Below, piece by piece: positions 16,568 to 24,820 of a DNA stretch of 64,000 nt. The stretch covers positions 248,001-312,000 of the forward strand of contig NZ_KQ948435.1 in assembly GCF_001514065.1 (NCBI RefSeq), written 5' to 3'. Positions within the stretch are counted from its first letter, which is position 1; each line of letters starts with the position of its first letter. The stretch is from Streptomyces antibioticus (GTDB lineage Bacteria > Actinomycetota > Actinomycetes > Streptomycetales > Streptomycetaceae). A model generated the notes under the pieces. It was not told the origin of the DNA and made no database searches. It saw only the letters and a program-made list of their open reading frames with translations. A program made the position numbers and the translations under genes.

Positions 16568-16712
16568 CCACCCATCTTGCCTGCCCCACCCCACTACAGG
16601 GGAATCGGATGCGGGGACGAAGATCACGAGCAGTACGCTGTGTCGCCGACGAGGCGTCAGGGCCTCCGGTCAACTGCGCAGCGGTACACGAGGAATGGGG
16701 CGGGCAACGGCG

Positions 16713-17507
16713 ATGATGGGACCAGCACACTCACTGTCGGGGGCCGCGGCCTGGCTCGGCGTCGGAGCGGCGGCCGCCGCTGCGGGGCACACGATGCCGT
16801 GGCCGGTCCTGCTGGCCGGAGCCCTGATCTGCGCGGGGGCGGCGCTCGCCCCCGACCTCGACCACAAGGCGGCCACCATCTCGCGCGCCTTCGGGCCCAT
16901 CTCCCGAGGGCTCTGCGAGATCGTCGACAAGCTCTCGTACGCCGTCTACAAGGCCACCAAGAAGCAGGGCGACCCCCGTCGCTCCGGTGGGCACCGCACG
17001 CTCACCCACACATGGCTGTGGGCCGTGCTGTGCGGCGCGGGCGCCTCGGTCGCGGCGATCACCGGTGGCCGCTGGGCCGTCCTCGCGATCCTCTTCGTGC
17101 ACATGGTGCTCGCCATCGAGGGCCTGCTGTGGCGGGCGACCCGCGGCTCCAGCGCCGACGTCCTGGTCTGGCTGCTGGCCGCGACCAGCGCCTGGATCAT
17201 CGCCGGCGTGCTGGACAAGCCGGGCAACGGCTCGGACTGGCTGTTCACGGACCCTGGCCAGGAGTACCTGTGGCTGGGCCTGCCGATCGTGCTCGGCGCG
17301 CTGGTCCACGACATCGGGGACGCGCTGACGGTCTCGGGCTGCCCGATCCTGTGGCCGATCCCGGTGGGCCGCAAGCGCTGGTACCCGATCGGCCCGCCCA
17401 AGGCCATGCGGTTCCGGGCCGGCAGCTGGGTCGAGCTGAAGGTGCTGATGCCGGTGTTCATGGTGCTGGGCGGGGTCGGCTGCGCGGCGGCGCTGAACTT
17501 CATCTGA
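16713..17507 (+). CDS. YdjM-family membrane-bound metal-dependent hydrolase
   Basis: A 264-residue membrane protein of the YdjM (PF04307) family. Key motifs are LAPDLDHKAATISRAFGPISR near residue 45 and the histidine motif SGGHRTLTHTWLWAV near 90, both probable metal ligands. About six membrane segments are visible, then VHDIGDALTVSGCPILWPIPVGRKRWYPIGPP, another conserved block. I chose the first ATG of the ATGATG at 16713, with GGGGCGGG upstream; ATG 16695 is an alternative. E. coli YdjM is LexA-regulated, but the family's substrate is unknown. Confidence 0.85.
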   Translation: MMGPAHSLSGAAAWLGVGAAAAAAGHTMPWPVLLAGALICAGAALAPDLDHKAATISRAFGPISRGLCEIVDKLSYAVYKATKKQGDPRRSGGHRTLTHTWLWAVLCGAGASVAAITGGRWAVLAILFVHMVLAIEGLLWRATRGSSADVLVWLLAATSAWIIAGVLDKPGNGSDWLFTDPGQEYLWLGLPIVLGALVHDIGDALTVSGCPILWPIPVGRKRWYPIGPPKAMRFRAGSWVELKVLMPVFMVLGGVGCAAALNFI

Positions 17508-17542
17508 CCCCGGCACGGGACTCCGCGCCGGGGGCGCGCCGC

Positions 17543-17809
17543 TCAGCCCTCGGCGTCCTGGCCCGCCGCACTTCCGTAACGCCGCTCGAAGCGGGCGACG
17601 CGTCCCTCGGTGTCCACCGTGCGGGCCTTGCCGGTGTAGAAGGGGTGACTCTCCGAGGAGATCTCCACGTCCACCACCGGGTACGTCTCACCGTCGTCCC
17701 ACTCGATGGTCTGCTCGCTGGTCGCGGTCGACCGGGTCAGGAAGGCGTAACCGGCGGACCGGTCACGGAAGACGACCTGGTGGTAGTCGGGGTGCTTGTC
17801 CTGCTGCAT
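17543..17809 (-). CDS. rpmE2: Ribosomal protein L31, type B (zinc-free)
   Basis: An 88-residue type B L31 ([65 protein letters not shown]). The CxxC zinc ligands of the primary L31 are absent; there is no cysteine at all. Type B L31 replaces the zinc form in the 50S subunit when zinc is short, and many bacterial copies are repressed by Zur. I found no A/T-rich Zur-like palindrome (TGAAAATGATTTTCA type) upstream of this gene or of DUF5709, which lies 15 bases upstream in the same direction. This copy therefore looks expressed with DUF5709 rather than under local Zur control. Confidence 0.95.
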   Translation of the reverse strand: MQQDKHPDYHQVVFRDRSAGYAFLTRSTATSEQTIEWDDGETYPVVDVEISSESHPFYTGKARTVDTEGRVARFERRYGSAAGQDAEG

Positions 17810-17824
17810 GCGTGCTCCTCGGGG

Positions 17825-18295
17825 TCAGCCGGACAGGGCGTCCTCGGCGTCCTCGTCGACGATGTGCATCGCGGCCTCCTCGGCGGAGGCGGCGGCGCCG
17901 TCGATGCCCACGTCCGTGGCGATCAGGGCGCTCTCCTCGTCCTCGTGAGCGCCTTCGTCGGGCGCCACGAGACGGCCGGAGCGACGTGCGCCGACCTCGT
18001 TGTCGAGGAGTTCGCCGTCGGTGCCGTCGACGTCCCCGATGCCGTCGCCGTCGGGGACGGGGAGGTCCGGCACCTCCTCGGAGAGCCGCTGGTCCAGGCT
18101 CTCGTGCTCGCCCGGCGTCACACCGGTGTGCTCGACCGCCCAGGGGCGCTCCGGAGGGGACCAGCCCCGGTCGAGGGGGTCGCCGACACCGTCGTCCTCC
18201 AGGGTGTCCTCCACGTCGAGCAGCCCGGAGTCCTCCTGGATCTCGGATCCGTCGGGCTGGTAGACGTCGTCGCCCCATCCGTCGGCGCTGTTCAC
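17825..18295 (-). CDS. DUF5709 protein, highly acidic
   Basis: GTG 18295 (VNSADGWGDDVYQPDGSEIQEDSG) is preceded by a textbook GGAGGTACCC. The 156-residue product is dominated by Asp and Glu, with low-complexity patches (PDGDGIGDVDGTDGELL, HEDEESAL) and conserved bits such as DPLDRGWSPPERPW, which I recognise as DUF5709. There is no membrane segment or signal peptide. It is probably largely disordered. The function is unknown. Its position 15 bases upstream of the L31 gene suggests one transcript. Confidence 0.8.
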   Translation of the reverse strand: MNSADGWGDDVYQPDGSEIQEDSGLLDVEDTLEDDGVGDPLDRGWSPPERPWAVEHTGVTPGEHESLDQRLSEEVPDLPVPDGDGIGDVDGTDGELLDNEVGARRSGRLVAPDEGAHEDEESALIATDVGIDGAAASAEEAAMHIVDEDAEDALSG

Positions 18296-18403
18296 GGGTA
18301 CCTCCAGGTGATGGGGACGGGACACTCCCCGAGCCGGTGCCGTTATCCAGCCTTCCACCCCCTGTCGGAACTGCGCAACGGCACGGGCGCGTGCTGTGCC
18401 GTG

Positions 18404-19081
18404 TCAGGAGTCCAGCCCCGCCGACGACCACACCCGCCCCCCGTCCGTCACCAGCTCCACCCGGTCCACGGAACCGGCGGCCCCGTAGGCGATCCAGGTG
18501 GCCCGGCCGGAGGACGGGAGCCACCACTGGCCCGCCTCGCGGGTGGTGCCGTCCTTGAGGAGGAGCCGGCAGGTGTAGTGGGTGCCGGGCCGGCCGTCCG
18601 TGATCTGCATGACGAGGACGGGCTCGGCGCCGAAGCGGCTGGGCTCGACGGTGCCGACGGCCGTCCCCGACCCGGTGACCAGCAGCGCCCCCCGGTCGCT
18701 CACGGCCACCTGGGAGGCGGGCGGCGACCCGAGGCCGGCGACCACCGCACCGCCCGCCCCCAGACAGATCCCGGCCGCCGCGGCGGCCGCGACCAGCAGC
18801 GGCCTCCGGTACGACCGCCGCCGCCCCGTGCGCCCCGCCGACGCGGGCAGCTCCAGCCGTTCGAGGACCCGCGCCTCGAATCCGGCCGGAGGCGCCACGG
18901 AGGGTGCCGCGGGCAGTACGGAGTCGACGGCAGCCGAGAGGTCGTCGTACGCCGTGCGGCAGGCCGGGCAGACGGTGAGGTGGCGCAGCAGCACGGCCGA
19001 CTCACCGGGGAGGGTGCCGAGGGCCAGGGCGAGCAGTTCGTCCTCGTCGGGGTGGGTGTCCGGCCCGGGGTCACGTGCCAT
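18404..19081 (-). CDS. Anti-sigma factor with zinc-binding motif, membrane-anchored
   Basis: A 225-residue protein. The N-terminal zinc anti-sigma (ZAS) motif HLTVCPAC places H34, C38 and C41 in the HX3CX2C pattern. A single membrane segment at about 93-115 (LLVAAAAAAGICLGAGGAVVAGLG) follows the basic RRRSYRRP, leaving about 110 residues outside the cell. The cytoplasmic half should bind and hold the adjacent ECF sigma factor; the outer half probably senses the signal or takes a proteolytic cut. Its ATG lies inside the end of the sigma gene (11-base overlap), so the two are translationally coupled. Confidence 0.9.
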   Translation of the reverse strand: MARDPGPDTHPDEDELLALALGTLPGESAVLLRHLTVCPACRTAYDDLSAAVDSVLPAAPSVAPPAGFEARVLERLELPASAGRTGRRRSYRRPLLVAAAAAAGICLGAGGAVVAGLGSPPASQVAVSDRGALLVTGSGTAVGTVEPSRFGAEPVLVMQITDGRPGTHYTCRLLLKDGTTREAGQWWLPSSGRATWIAYGAAGSVDRVELVTDGGRVWSSAGLDS

Positions 19082-19670
19082 CGCGGCCTCCCTCCTTCAG
19101 CGCCTCGCGCAGCCTGCGCAGGCCGGTGCGGATCCTGGTCTTGGCGGTGCCCAGCGGGATGTCCTCGTGCCGGCCCACCTCCGCCGCCGTACAGCCGCCG
19201 ATCACGGCGAGGGCGACCGCGCGCGCCTGTTCCGCCGGCAGGGACCGCAGCCGGGCGAGGGCGCGCTCGCTCTCCAGGGCGACCAAGGCGAGGCACTCCG
19301 TGCCGTCGGCCTCCTCCGCGTCGGACCGCAGGGTGACGTCGATGAGCCGTTCGAGGGTCTCCGCCAGCACCGGAGTGGGTCTGCGGGCGCGGACGGCGTC
19401 GATGGCGGCGTTGCGGGTGATGGCCAGCAGCCAGGTGAGGGCGGAGGCCCGGCGGGGGTCGTAGGTGCCGGCCGCCCGCCAGGCCCGTACGAACACCTCC
19501 TGGCTCACGTCCTCGGCGAGGCCCGGTTCGCGGGTCACCGACAGGGCGAGGCCGTACACGGCGTTCTGGAAGCGGCGGACGAAGGCGGTCGCGGCCTGCT
19601 CGTCGCCCAGCGCGAATCCGGCGACGAGCGAGGCGTCGTCGACCCGGTCCGCGCGGGGGAACAGTTCCAC
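19071..19670 (-). CDS. ECF-family RNA polymerase sigma factor
   Basis: A 199-residue ECF sigma factor starting at GTG 19670 (VELFPRADRVDDASLVAGFALGDEQAATAFVRRFQ). Region 2 is FQNAVYGLALSVTREPGLAEDVSQEVFVRAWRAAGTYDP. Region 4 is LRSLPAEQARAVALAVIGGCTAAEVGRHEDIPLGTAKTRIRTGLRRLREAL. The frame is open far upstream, but that part crosses the divergent promoter and lipoprotein gene. A -10 (CGTATAC) ends seven bases before the GTG, so the message is probably leaderless. It is followed by its anti-sigma gene and is divergent from a lipoprotein gene with a matching promoter, so it probably drives both. Confidence 0.93.
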   Translation of the reverse strand: MELFPRADRVDDASLVAGFALGDEQAATAFVRRFQNAVYGLALSVTREPGLAEDVSQEVFVRAWRAAGTYDPRRASALTWLLAITRNAAIDAVRARRPTPVLAETLERLIDVTLRSDAEEADGTECLALVALESERALARLRSLPAEQARAVALAVIGGCTAAEVGRHEDIPLGTAKTRIRTGLRRLREALKEGGRDGT

Positions 19671-19676
19671 GCTTCT

Positions 19677-19740
19677 GTATACGTCCGATCCGGGCGGAGG
19701 GATTGCGCGGCAATCCGTTCGCCGACCGCAGCCGTACAAC
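19677..19740. promoter_or_regulatory. Divergent pair of matching ECF-type promoters
   Basis: The palindrome GGATTGC-GCG-GCAATCC (19700-19716) holds two outward-facing copies of GCAATCC. On the + strand, GCAATCC (19710-19716), a 16-base spacer and CGTACA (19733-19738) point to the lipoprotein. On the - strand, GCAATCC (19706-19700), a 16-base spacer and CGTATA (19683-19678) point to the sigma gene. The identical -35s, the equal spacers and the shared CGTA start of the -10 are what one ECF sigma reading both genes would need. Confidence 0.75.
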
Positions 19741-19766
19741 CTCCGTCGGAAGGAACGGAGACGATC

Positions 19767-20291
19767 ATGAGCCGAAACAGGATCACCCTGACCGGGATCG
19801 CCTGCGTGGCGGCACTGGGGCTGGCCGCCTGCGGCGGGGGCGGCTCCTACGGCGGCGGTTCCGCCACACCAGCCGCGACGGACTCCTCCGCCGCGACGGA
19901 CACCTCCACCGTGAAGGTGAGCGACTCGCCGCTCGGCGACATCCTCGTCGACGGCGGCGGCCGCACGCTCTATCTGTTCACCGCGGACGGCAAGGACACC
20001 AACTCCATGAAGTGCGACACGGCGTGCCTCAAGCAGTGGCCGCCCGTGGAGGGCGAACCGAAGGCCGGTTCCGGTGCCGACGCGAGCCTCATCGGGACCA
20101 CGAAGGGCGGCGCACCGCAGGCGACGTACGCCGGACACCCGCTCTACTACTACGCGAAGGACAAGGCGCCGGGCGACAGCAAGGGGCAGGGGATCGACGG
20201 GATCTGGTACGTGCTGAACGCGAAGGGCACGGCGATGAAGCAGGCCGCCCCCTCGTCGGACGGTGACGGCGACAGCGGCTCCGGGTACTGA
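19767..20291 (+). CDS. Secreted lipoprotein, COG4315 type
   Basis: A 174-residue lipoprotein. The signal peptide ends in the lipobox LAAC, with C22 as the lipid-anchored residue, followed by a Gly/Ser/Thr-rich linker (GGGGSYGGGSATPAATDSS). The body has the repeat pattern of the COG4315 'secreted repeat' family: LGDILVDGGGRTLYLFTADGKDTNSMKCDTACLKQWPPV, then YAGHPLYYYAKDKAPGDSKGQGIDGIWYVLNAKG. GGAAGGAACGGAG precedes ATG 19767. The function of the family is unknown. Its promoter matches that of the divergent sigma gene, which makes it the likely main target of this ECF system at the cell surface. Confidence 0.9.
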   Translation: MSRNRITLTGIACVAALGLAACGGGGSYGGGSATPAATDSSAATDTSTVKVSDSPLGDILVDGGGRTLYLFTADGKDTNSMKCDTACLKQWPPVEGEPKAGSGADASLIGTTKGGAPQATYAGHPLYYYAKDKAPGDSKGQGIDGIWYVLNAKGTAMKQAAPSSDGDGDSGSGY

Positions 20292-20293
20292 AA

Positions 20294-20323
20294 GGGAGCC
20301 GTCGCCCGAAGACGACGGCCCCC
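20294..20323. terminator. Bidirectional terminator-like hairpin
   Basis: GGGAGCCGTCG pairs with CGACGGCCCCC across the loop CCCGAAGA (one internal mismatch). It starts two bases after the lipoprotein stop and lies 27 bases before the convergent ABC transporter stop. No T-run is present; the placement between convergent genes supports a terminator for both. Confidence 0.6.
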
Positions 20324-20349
20324 TCAGGTCTCCTCACCCACGCCGAGAC

Positions 20350-22131
20350 TCACCCGTGCCAGGACCTCCACAGCGCCGCGTACGCCCCGTCCGCCGCGAC
20401 CAGCTCGTCATGGCTGCCCAGCTCGCTGATGCGGCCGTTCTCGACGACGGCGATCACGTCCGCGTCATGGGCGGTGTGCAGCCGGTGGGCGATGGCGACG
20501 ACGGTGCGGCCGTCGAGGACGCGGGCCAAGGACCGCTCCAGATGACGTGCCGCGCGCGGGTCGAGGAGAGACGTCGCCTCGTCCAGGACCAGCGTGTGCG
20601 GGTCGGCCAGCACCAGACGGGCCAGCGCGATCTGCTGGGCCTGTGCCGGGGTGAGCGCGAGCCCGCCCGAGCCGACCTCGGTGTCGAGGCCGTCGTCGAG
20701 CGCCCGAGCCCAGCCGTCCGCGTCGACCGCGCCCAGCGCCGCCCACAGCTCGGCGTCCTCGGCGCCCGTGCGGGCGAGGAGGAGGTTGTCGCGCAGGGAC
20801 CCCACGAAGACGTGGTGCTCCTGGTTGACCAGGGCGACATGCGAGCGGACGCCCTCCGCCGTCATCCGGGACAGCTCCGCGCCGCCCAGGGTGATCCGGC
20901 CGTCCCGCGGCGCGTAGATGCCCGCGAGCAGCCGGCCCAGGGTCGACTTGCCCGCGCCGGACGGGCCGACCAGCGCCATCCGGGTGCCGGGGGCGACCTC
21001 CAGGGACACCTTGCGCAGCACGTCCACGCCCTCCAGGTAGCCGAAGTGCACACGGTCGGCGTGCACATGGCGTCCCTCGGGGGCCACGGCCGCGTCACCG
21101 GCGTCCGGCTCGACCTCGCGGACGCCGACCAGGCGCGCCAGCGACACCTGGGCGACCTGCAACTCGTCGTACCAGCGCAGGATCAGCCCGACCGGGTCGA
21201 CGAGCATCTGCGCGATCAGCGCACCGGTCGTCAGCTGGCCGACGTCGATCCAGCCGTGCAGCACCATCACCCCGCCGACCATCAGGACCGAGCCGAGGAT
21301 CATCACGTGGGTGACGTTGATGAACGGGAACAGCACCGACCGCAGCCAGAGCGTGTAGCGCTCCCACGCCGTCCACTCCTTGATCCGCCGCTCCGACAGC
21401 TCGACGCGACGCTCCCCGAGCCGGTGCGCCTCGACGGTGCGCCCGGCGTCCACGGTCTCGGCGAGCGCGGCGGCGACGGCGGCGTACCCGGCGGACTCCG
21501 ACCGGTAGGCGGACGGCGCCCGCTTGAAGTACCAGCGGCAGCCGATCACCAGCACCGGCAGGGCGAGCAGCACGGCCGCCGCCAGCGGCGGCGCCGTGAC
21601 GACGAGCCCGCCCAGCAGCAGCACCACCCACACCACGCCGATCGACAGCTGCGGCACGGCCTCGCGCATGGCGTTGGCCAGCCGGTCGATGTCGGTGGTG
21701 ATCCGGGACAGCAGGTCACCGGTGCCGGCCCTTTCCAGGACCCCCGGCGGCAGACCGACCGAGCGCACGAGGAAGTCCTCGCGCAGGTCGGCCAGCATCC
21801 GCTCGCCGAGCATCGCGCCGCGCAGCCGCACCTGCCGTACGAACACGGCCTGCACGGCGAGCGCGGCCACGAACAGGCCCGCGGTCAGCTCCAGATGAAC
21901 CTCCCGGGCCCCTTCCGAGACCCGGTCCACGAGTCCGCCGAGCAGCCACGGCCCCACCATCGACGCGATCACCGACACCGTGTTGACGGTGACGAGGACG
22001 AGGAAGGCGCGGCGGTGCCGGAGGAACAGTTCGGCCACATAGGCGCGTACGGTCGCGGAGCCCCCGACGGGCAGGGTGTTCGCCGTCGTCGGGGCCGCCG
22101 GGTCGTACGCCGGTGGCGCCACGCCGATCAT
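20350..22131 (-). CDS. ABC exporter half-transporter, subunit 2 (intact Walker A, degenerate signature)
   Basis: A 593-residue type IV half-exporter starting at ATG 22131, which overlaps the stop of the upstream half-transporter (ATGA). Residues 1-330 hold six membrane helices. The ATPase domain has Walker A GPSGAGKST, Q-loop VNQEHHVFVGS, Walker B TLVLDEATSLLD and H-loop AIAHRL. The signature LSGGQ is replaced by LTPAQ, so this subunit cannot supply a normal signature. Paired with its partner it makes one canonical and one dead ATP site, as in TM287/288-type heterodimers. The substrate is probably a lipid, peptide or drug, but is not defined by sequence. Confidence 0.9.
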   Translation of the reverse strand: MIGVAPPAYDPAAPTTANTLPVGGSATVRAYVAELFLRHRRAFLVLVTVNTVSVIASMVGPWLLGGLVDRVSEGAREVHLELTAGLFVAALAVQAVFVRQVRLRGAMLGERMLADLREDFLVRSVGLPPGVLERAGTGDLLSRITTDIDRLANAMREAVPQLSIGVVWVVLLLGGLVVTAPPLAAAVLLALPVLVIGCRWYFKRAPSAYRSESAGYAAVAAALAETVDAGRTVEAHRLGERRVELSERRIKEWTAWERYTLWLRSVLFPFINVTHVMILGSVLMVGGVMVLHGWIDVGQLTTGALIAQMLVDPVGLILRWYDELQVAQVSLARLVGVREVEPDAGDAAVAPEGRHVHADRVHFGYLEGVDVLRKVSLEVAPGTRMALVGPSGAGKSTLGRLLAGIYAPRDGRITLGGAELSRMTAEGVRSHVALVNQEHHVFVGSLRDNLLLARTGAEDAELWAALGAVDADGWARALDDGLDTEVGSGGLALTPAQAQQIALARLVLADPHTLVLDEATSLLDPRAARHLERSLARVLDGRTVVAIAHRLHTAHDADVIAVVENGRISELGSHDELVAADGAYAALWRSWHG

Positions 22132-23915
22132 GCCGTCTCCTCGATCTCTTCCAGTTCTTGCAGTTCTTGCAGTTCTTCCGGCTCGGTCTCGCGGGTGACG
22201 ACCGCGCGGTACCGGGGTTCCTTGTGCACGAGTTCGCGGTGCACGCCCACGGCCACGACCTCGCCCTCGTGGACCAGGACGACCCGGTCCGCGCGGTCCA
22301 GCAGCAGCGGCGAGGATGTGAACACCACGGTGGTGCGGCCCGCCCGCAACTCCCGTACGCCCGTAGCGATCCGGGCCTCGGTGTGCGAGTCGACGGCCGA
22401 GGTGGGCTCGTCCAGGACGAGCACCTCCGGGTCGGTGAACAGCGACCGGGCCAGCGCGAGCCGCTGGCGCTGACCGCCCGACAAGGAGCGCCCGCGTTCC
22501 GTGATCCGGGCGTCCAGCGGGTCCTCGGCACCGAGCGAGCCCTGCACCAGGGCGGCCAGGACGTCCTCGCACTGCGCGGCCGTCAGCGCCTCGCGGGCGT
22601 CGACGTCCCCCGACGCGGGGACGTCGAGGAGTTCGCGCAGGGTGCCGGAGAGCAGGACCGGGTCCTTGTCCTGCACGAGGACGGCCGTGCGCGCGGCGGA
22701 GAGCGGCAGCTCGTCCAGCGGCACGCCGCCCAGCAGCACCGACGGCTCCCCCTCGGTCGAGGACGGGTGACCGCCCAGCCGTTCCGCCAGCCGTCCCGCC
22801 GCGTCCGGGTCCCCGCACACCACGGCGGTGAGCCGGCCCGCGGGCGCGAGCAGTCCGGTCGCCGGGTCGTACAGGTCACCCGTGGGTGCCGTACCGGCCT
22901 GCGAGCCGTCCTCGGACGTGGCGCGCCGCAGCGACAGCACCCGCGCGGCCCGGCGGGCCGACGGACGCGAGAAGGAGTACGCCATGGCGATCTCCTCGAA
23001 GTGCCGCAGCGGGTAGGTCATCACCATGACCGAGCTGTAGACGGTGACCAGTTCGCCTACGGAGATCCGGCCCTCGCGGGCCAGGCCCACGCCGTGCCAG
23101 ACGACCGCGATGAGCAGCAGTCCGGGGAGCAGCACCTGGATCGCCGAGATCAGCGACCACATCCGGGCGCTGCGCACGGCGGCGTGCCGCACCTCCTGGG
23201 AGGCGCTGCGGTAGCGGTCGAGGAACAGCTCCTCGCCGCCGATGCCGCGCAGCACCCGCAGCCCGGCGACGGTGTCCGAGGCCAGTTCGGTGGCGCGGCC
23301 GGCCTTCTCGCGCTGGAAGTCGGCGCGCCGGGTCGCCCGGGGCAGCAGCGGCAGCACCGCGAGCGCCAGCACGGGGAGCCCGACGGCGACGACCACCCCG
23401 AGCGAGGGCTGGTAGACGACCAGGCCCACACAGACGAACACGATGGTGAGCGCGGCGGCGGTGAACCGGGAGACGGCCTCCACGAACCAGCCGATCTTCT
23501 CGACGTCGCCGGTGGACACGGCCACGACCTCACCGGCCGCGACCCGCCGGGTCAGCGCCGAGCCCAGCGTCGCCGCCTTGCGGGCGAGCAGCTGCTGGAC
23601 GCGGGCGGCGGCCGTGATCCAGTTGGTGATGGCGGCGCGGTGCAGGAAGGTGTCGCCGATCGCGTTGCCGGCGCAGGCCAGCGCCAGCAGCCCGCCCGCG
23701 AGGGCGAGTCGGGTGCCGGAGCGGTCGACGACGGCCTGGACGGCGTAGCCCACACAGAACGGCAGGGCGGACACGGACAGGAAGTGCACCAGTCCCCAGG
23801 CCAGTGATCTGACCTGGCCGCCCAGCTGATTCCGGAAGAGCCACCACAGGAATCGGGGACCCGAGCGCGCGTCCGGCACTCCCGGGTCGGGATAGGGAAG
23901 GTCTTGAATCTGCAT
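22128..23915 (-). CDS. ABC exporter half-transporter, subunit 1 (intact signature, degenerate Walker A and H-loop)
   Basis: ATG 23915 (MQIQDLPYPDPGVPDARSGPRFLWWLFRNQLGGQ) fits the family start; the frame is open upstream but without support. The product has 595 residues. Six membrane helices precede an ATPase domain in which Walker A is lost (AVVCGDPDAAGRLAERL in place of GxxGxGKST) and the H-loop histidine is serine (VFTSSPLLL). The signature RSLSGGQRQRLALARSLF and Walker B VLVLDEPTSAVD are intact. It thus donates the signature to the partner's working ATP site. The last residues form a short Glu-rich repeat (ELQELQELEEIEE), coded by tandem copies of a nine-base unit. Confidence 0.9.
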   Translation of the reverse strand: MQIQDLPYPDPGVPDARSGPRFLWWLFRNQLGGQVRSLAWGLVHFLSVSALPFCVGYAVQAVVDRSGTRLALAGGLLALACAGNAIGDTFLHRAAITNWITAAARVQQLLARKAATLGSALTRRVAAGEVVAVSTGDVEKIGWFVEAVSRFTAAALTIVFVCVGLVVYQPSLGVVVAVGLPVLALAVLPLLPRATRRADFQREKAGRATELASDTVAGLRVLRGIGGEELFLDRYRSASQEVRHAAVRSARMWSLISAIQVLLPGLLLIAVVWHGVGLAREGRISVGELVTVYSSVMVMTYPLRHFEEIAMAYSFSRPSARRAARVLSLRRATSEDGSQAGTAPTGDLYDPATGLLAPAGRLTAVVCGDPDAAGRLAERLGGHPSSTEGEPSVLLGGVPLDELPLSAARTAVLVQDKDPVLLSGTLRELLDVPASGDVDAREALTAAQCEDVLAALVQGSLGAEDPLDARITERGRSLSGGQRQRLALARSLFTDPEVLVLDEPTSAVDSHTEARIATGVRELRAGRTTVVFTSSPLLLDRADRVVLVHEGEVVAVGVHRELVHKEPRYRAVVTRETEPEELQELQELEEIEETA

Positions 23916-24052
23916 GACGGATGACGTCCCAGTGGCTCGTGTCAGGGGGGTGGGTGGGACCGCGGACGGCGGTAGCAAACCGTGAAAGGTTCGCGTCATT
24001 GCGTGCTCGGAGGCAAACGGTTTTCCGTGCGGCCGGGTGCGACCATGGCGGG

Positions 24053-24763
24053 GTGGCGATCGATGTACGGCGTGCGATGCTCTGCGGCTTTCTGACGCTG
24101 GCCCTGGGCGGCTGCGCGGGGCCCCGGGACGCCGGCCCACCGGCGAAACCGCAGGCCCGAGCCGCGACCACAGCCGCGACTCCGACCGGCATCCCCGACA
24201 TCGGCGACCGCTTCCAGCGCCGCATCCCCGCCGACGCCGACCAGGTCGTCGCGGTCTACGGCGACGGCGTCGACGCACCGGACTCCACGGTCGTGCTCTA
24301 CACGAGGCGGGGCACCGGCTGGGACCGCGCGCGGAGTTGGCCCGCGCACAACGGCAAGAAGGGCTGGACGACCGACCATCACGAGGGCGACAAACGCAGC
24401 CCCGTGGGCGTGTTCACGCTCAGCGACGCGGGCGGCGTCCTGAAGGACCCGGGCTCGAAACTCCCGTACACGCAGTCCGCCGCCTTCGCGGCCCCGCGCT
24501 GGTGGGCGAAGTCGCACTGGCACGACTTCGACTACGTCATCGCCATCGACTACAACCGCGTCAAGGGCACCCCGCCGAACGACCCGACCCGCCCCGAGGG
24601 CGACGGCAAGGGCGGCGGGATCTGGCTGCACATGGACCACGGCAGCGGTACGTCGGCCTGCGTCAGCCTCTCCAGGCCCGCGATGGAGTACCTGCTGCGC
24701 ACGCTCGACCCGGACCGGCATCCCGTGGTGGTGATGGGAGACAGGGCCGCCCTGGCGGGCTAG
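24053..24763 (+). CDS. L,D-transpeptidase-like (YkuD) lipoprotein
   Basis: GTG 24053 gives VAIDVRRAMLCGFLTLALGGCAGP, a lipoprotein signal with the lipobox LGGC. The 236-residue product then has an Ala/Thr-rich linker and a YkuD-like domain: VVLYTRRGTGWDRARSWPAHNGKKGWTTDHHEGDKRSPVGVFTLSDAGG and, at the active site, IWLHMDHGSGTSACVSL. The Cys (about residue 203) is kept, but the usual SHGCxR/N motif reads TSACVS. It belongs to the group of secreted L,D-transpeptidase-catalytic-domain proteins. Peptidoglycan 3-3 cross-linking is likely but not certain given the altered motif. Confidence 0.75.
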   Translation: MAIDVRRAMLCGFLTLALGGCAGPRDAGPPAKPQARAATTAATPTGIPDIGDRFQRRIPADADQVVAVYGDGVDAPDSTVVLYTRRGTGWDRARSWPAHNGKKGWTTDHHEGDKRSPVGVFTLSDAGGVLKDPGSKLPYTQSAAFAAPRWWAKSHWHDFDYVIAIDYNRVKGTPPNDPTRPEGDGKGGGIWLHMDHGSGTSACVSLSRPAMEYLLRTLDPDRHPVVVMGDRAALAG

Positions 24764-24820
24764 TCCTCGTGCCGGAGGCGTCATTGCGCCGGGCGCCCGA
24801 CTCGCCGTAGAACACCGGCC

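Noticed and set aside
13718..19336. A 1872-codon open frame on the + strand across five genes
   Set aside because: It is the antisense shadow of tesB, the helicase and other genes, with the Arg/Gly/Val-rich bias typical of a non-coding frame in GC-rich DNA; no ribosome site or domain.
20263..22473. A 736-codon + strand frame over the ABC transporter genes
   Set aside because: Both half-transporters on the other strand show full membrane and ATPase motifs; this frame is His/Gln/Arg-rich shadow.
22128..23915. Subunit 1 of the ABC exporter as a pseudogene because Walker A is lost
   Set aside because: The frame is intact, signature and Walker B are kept, and the losses match the partner's in one composite site, as expected of a functional heterodimer.
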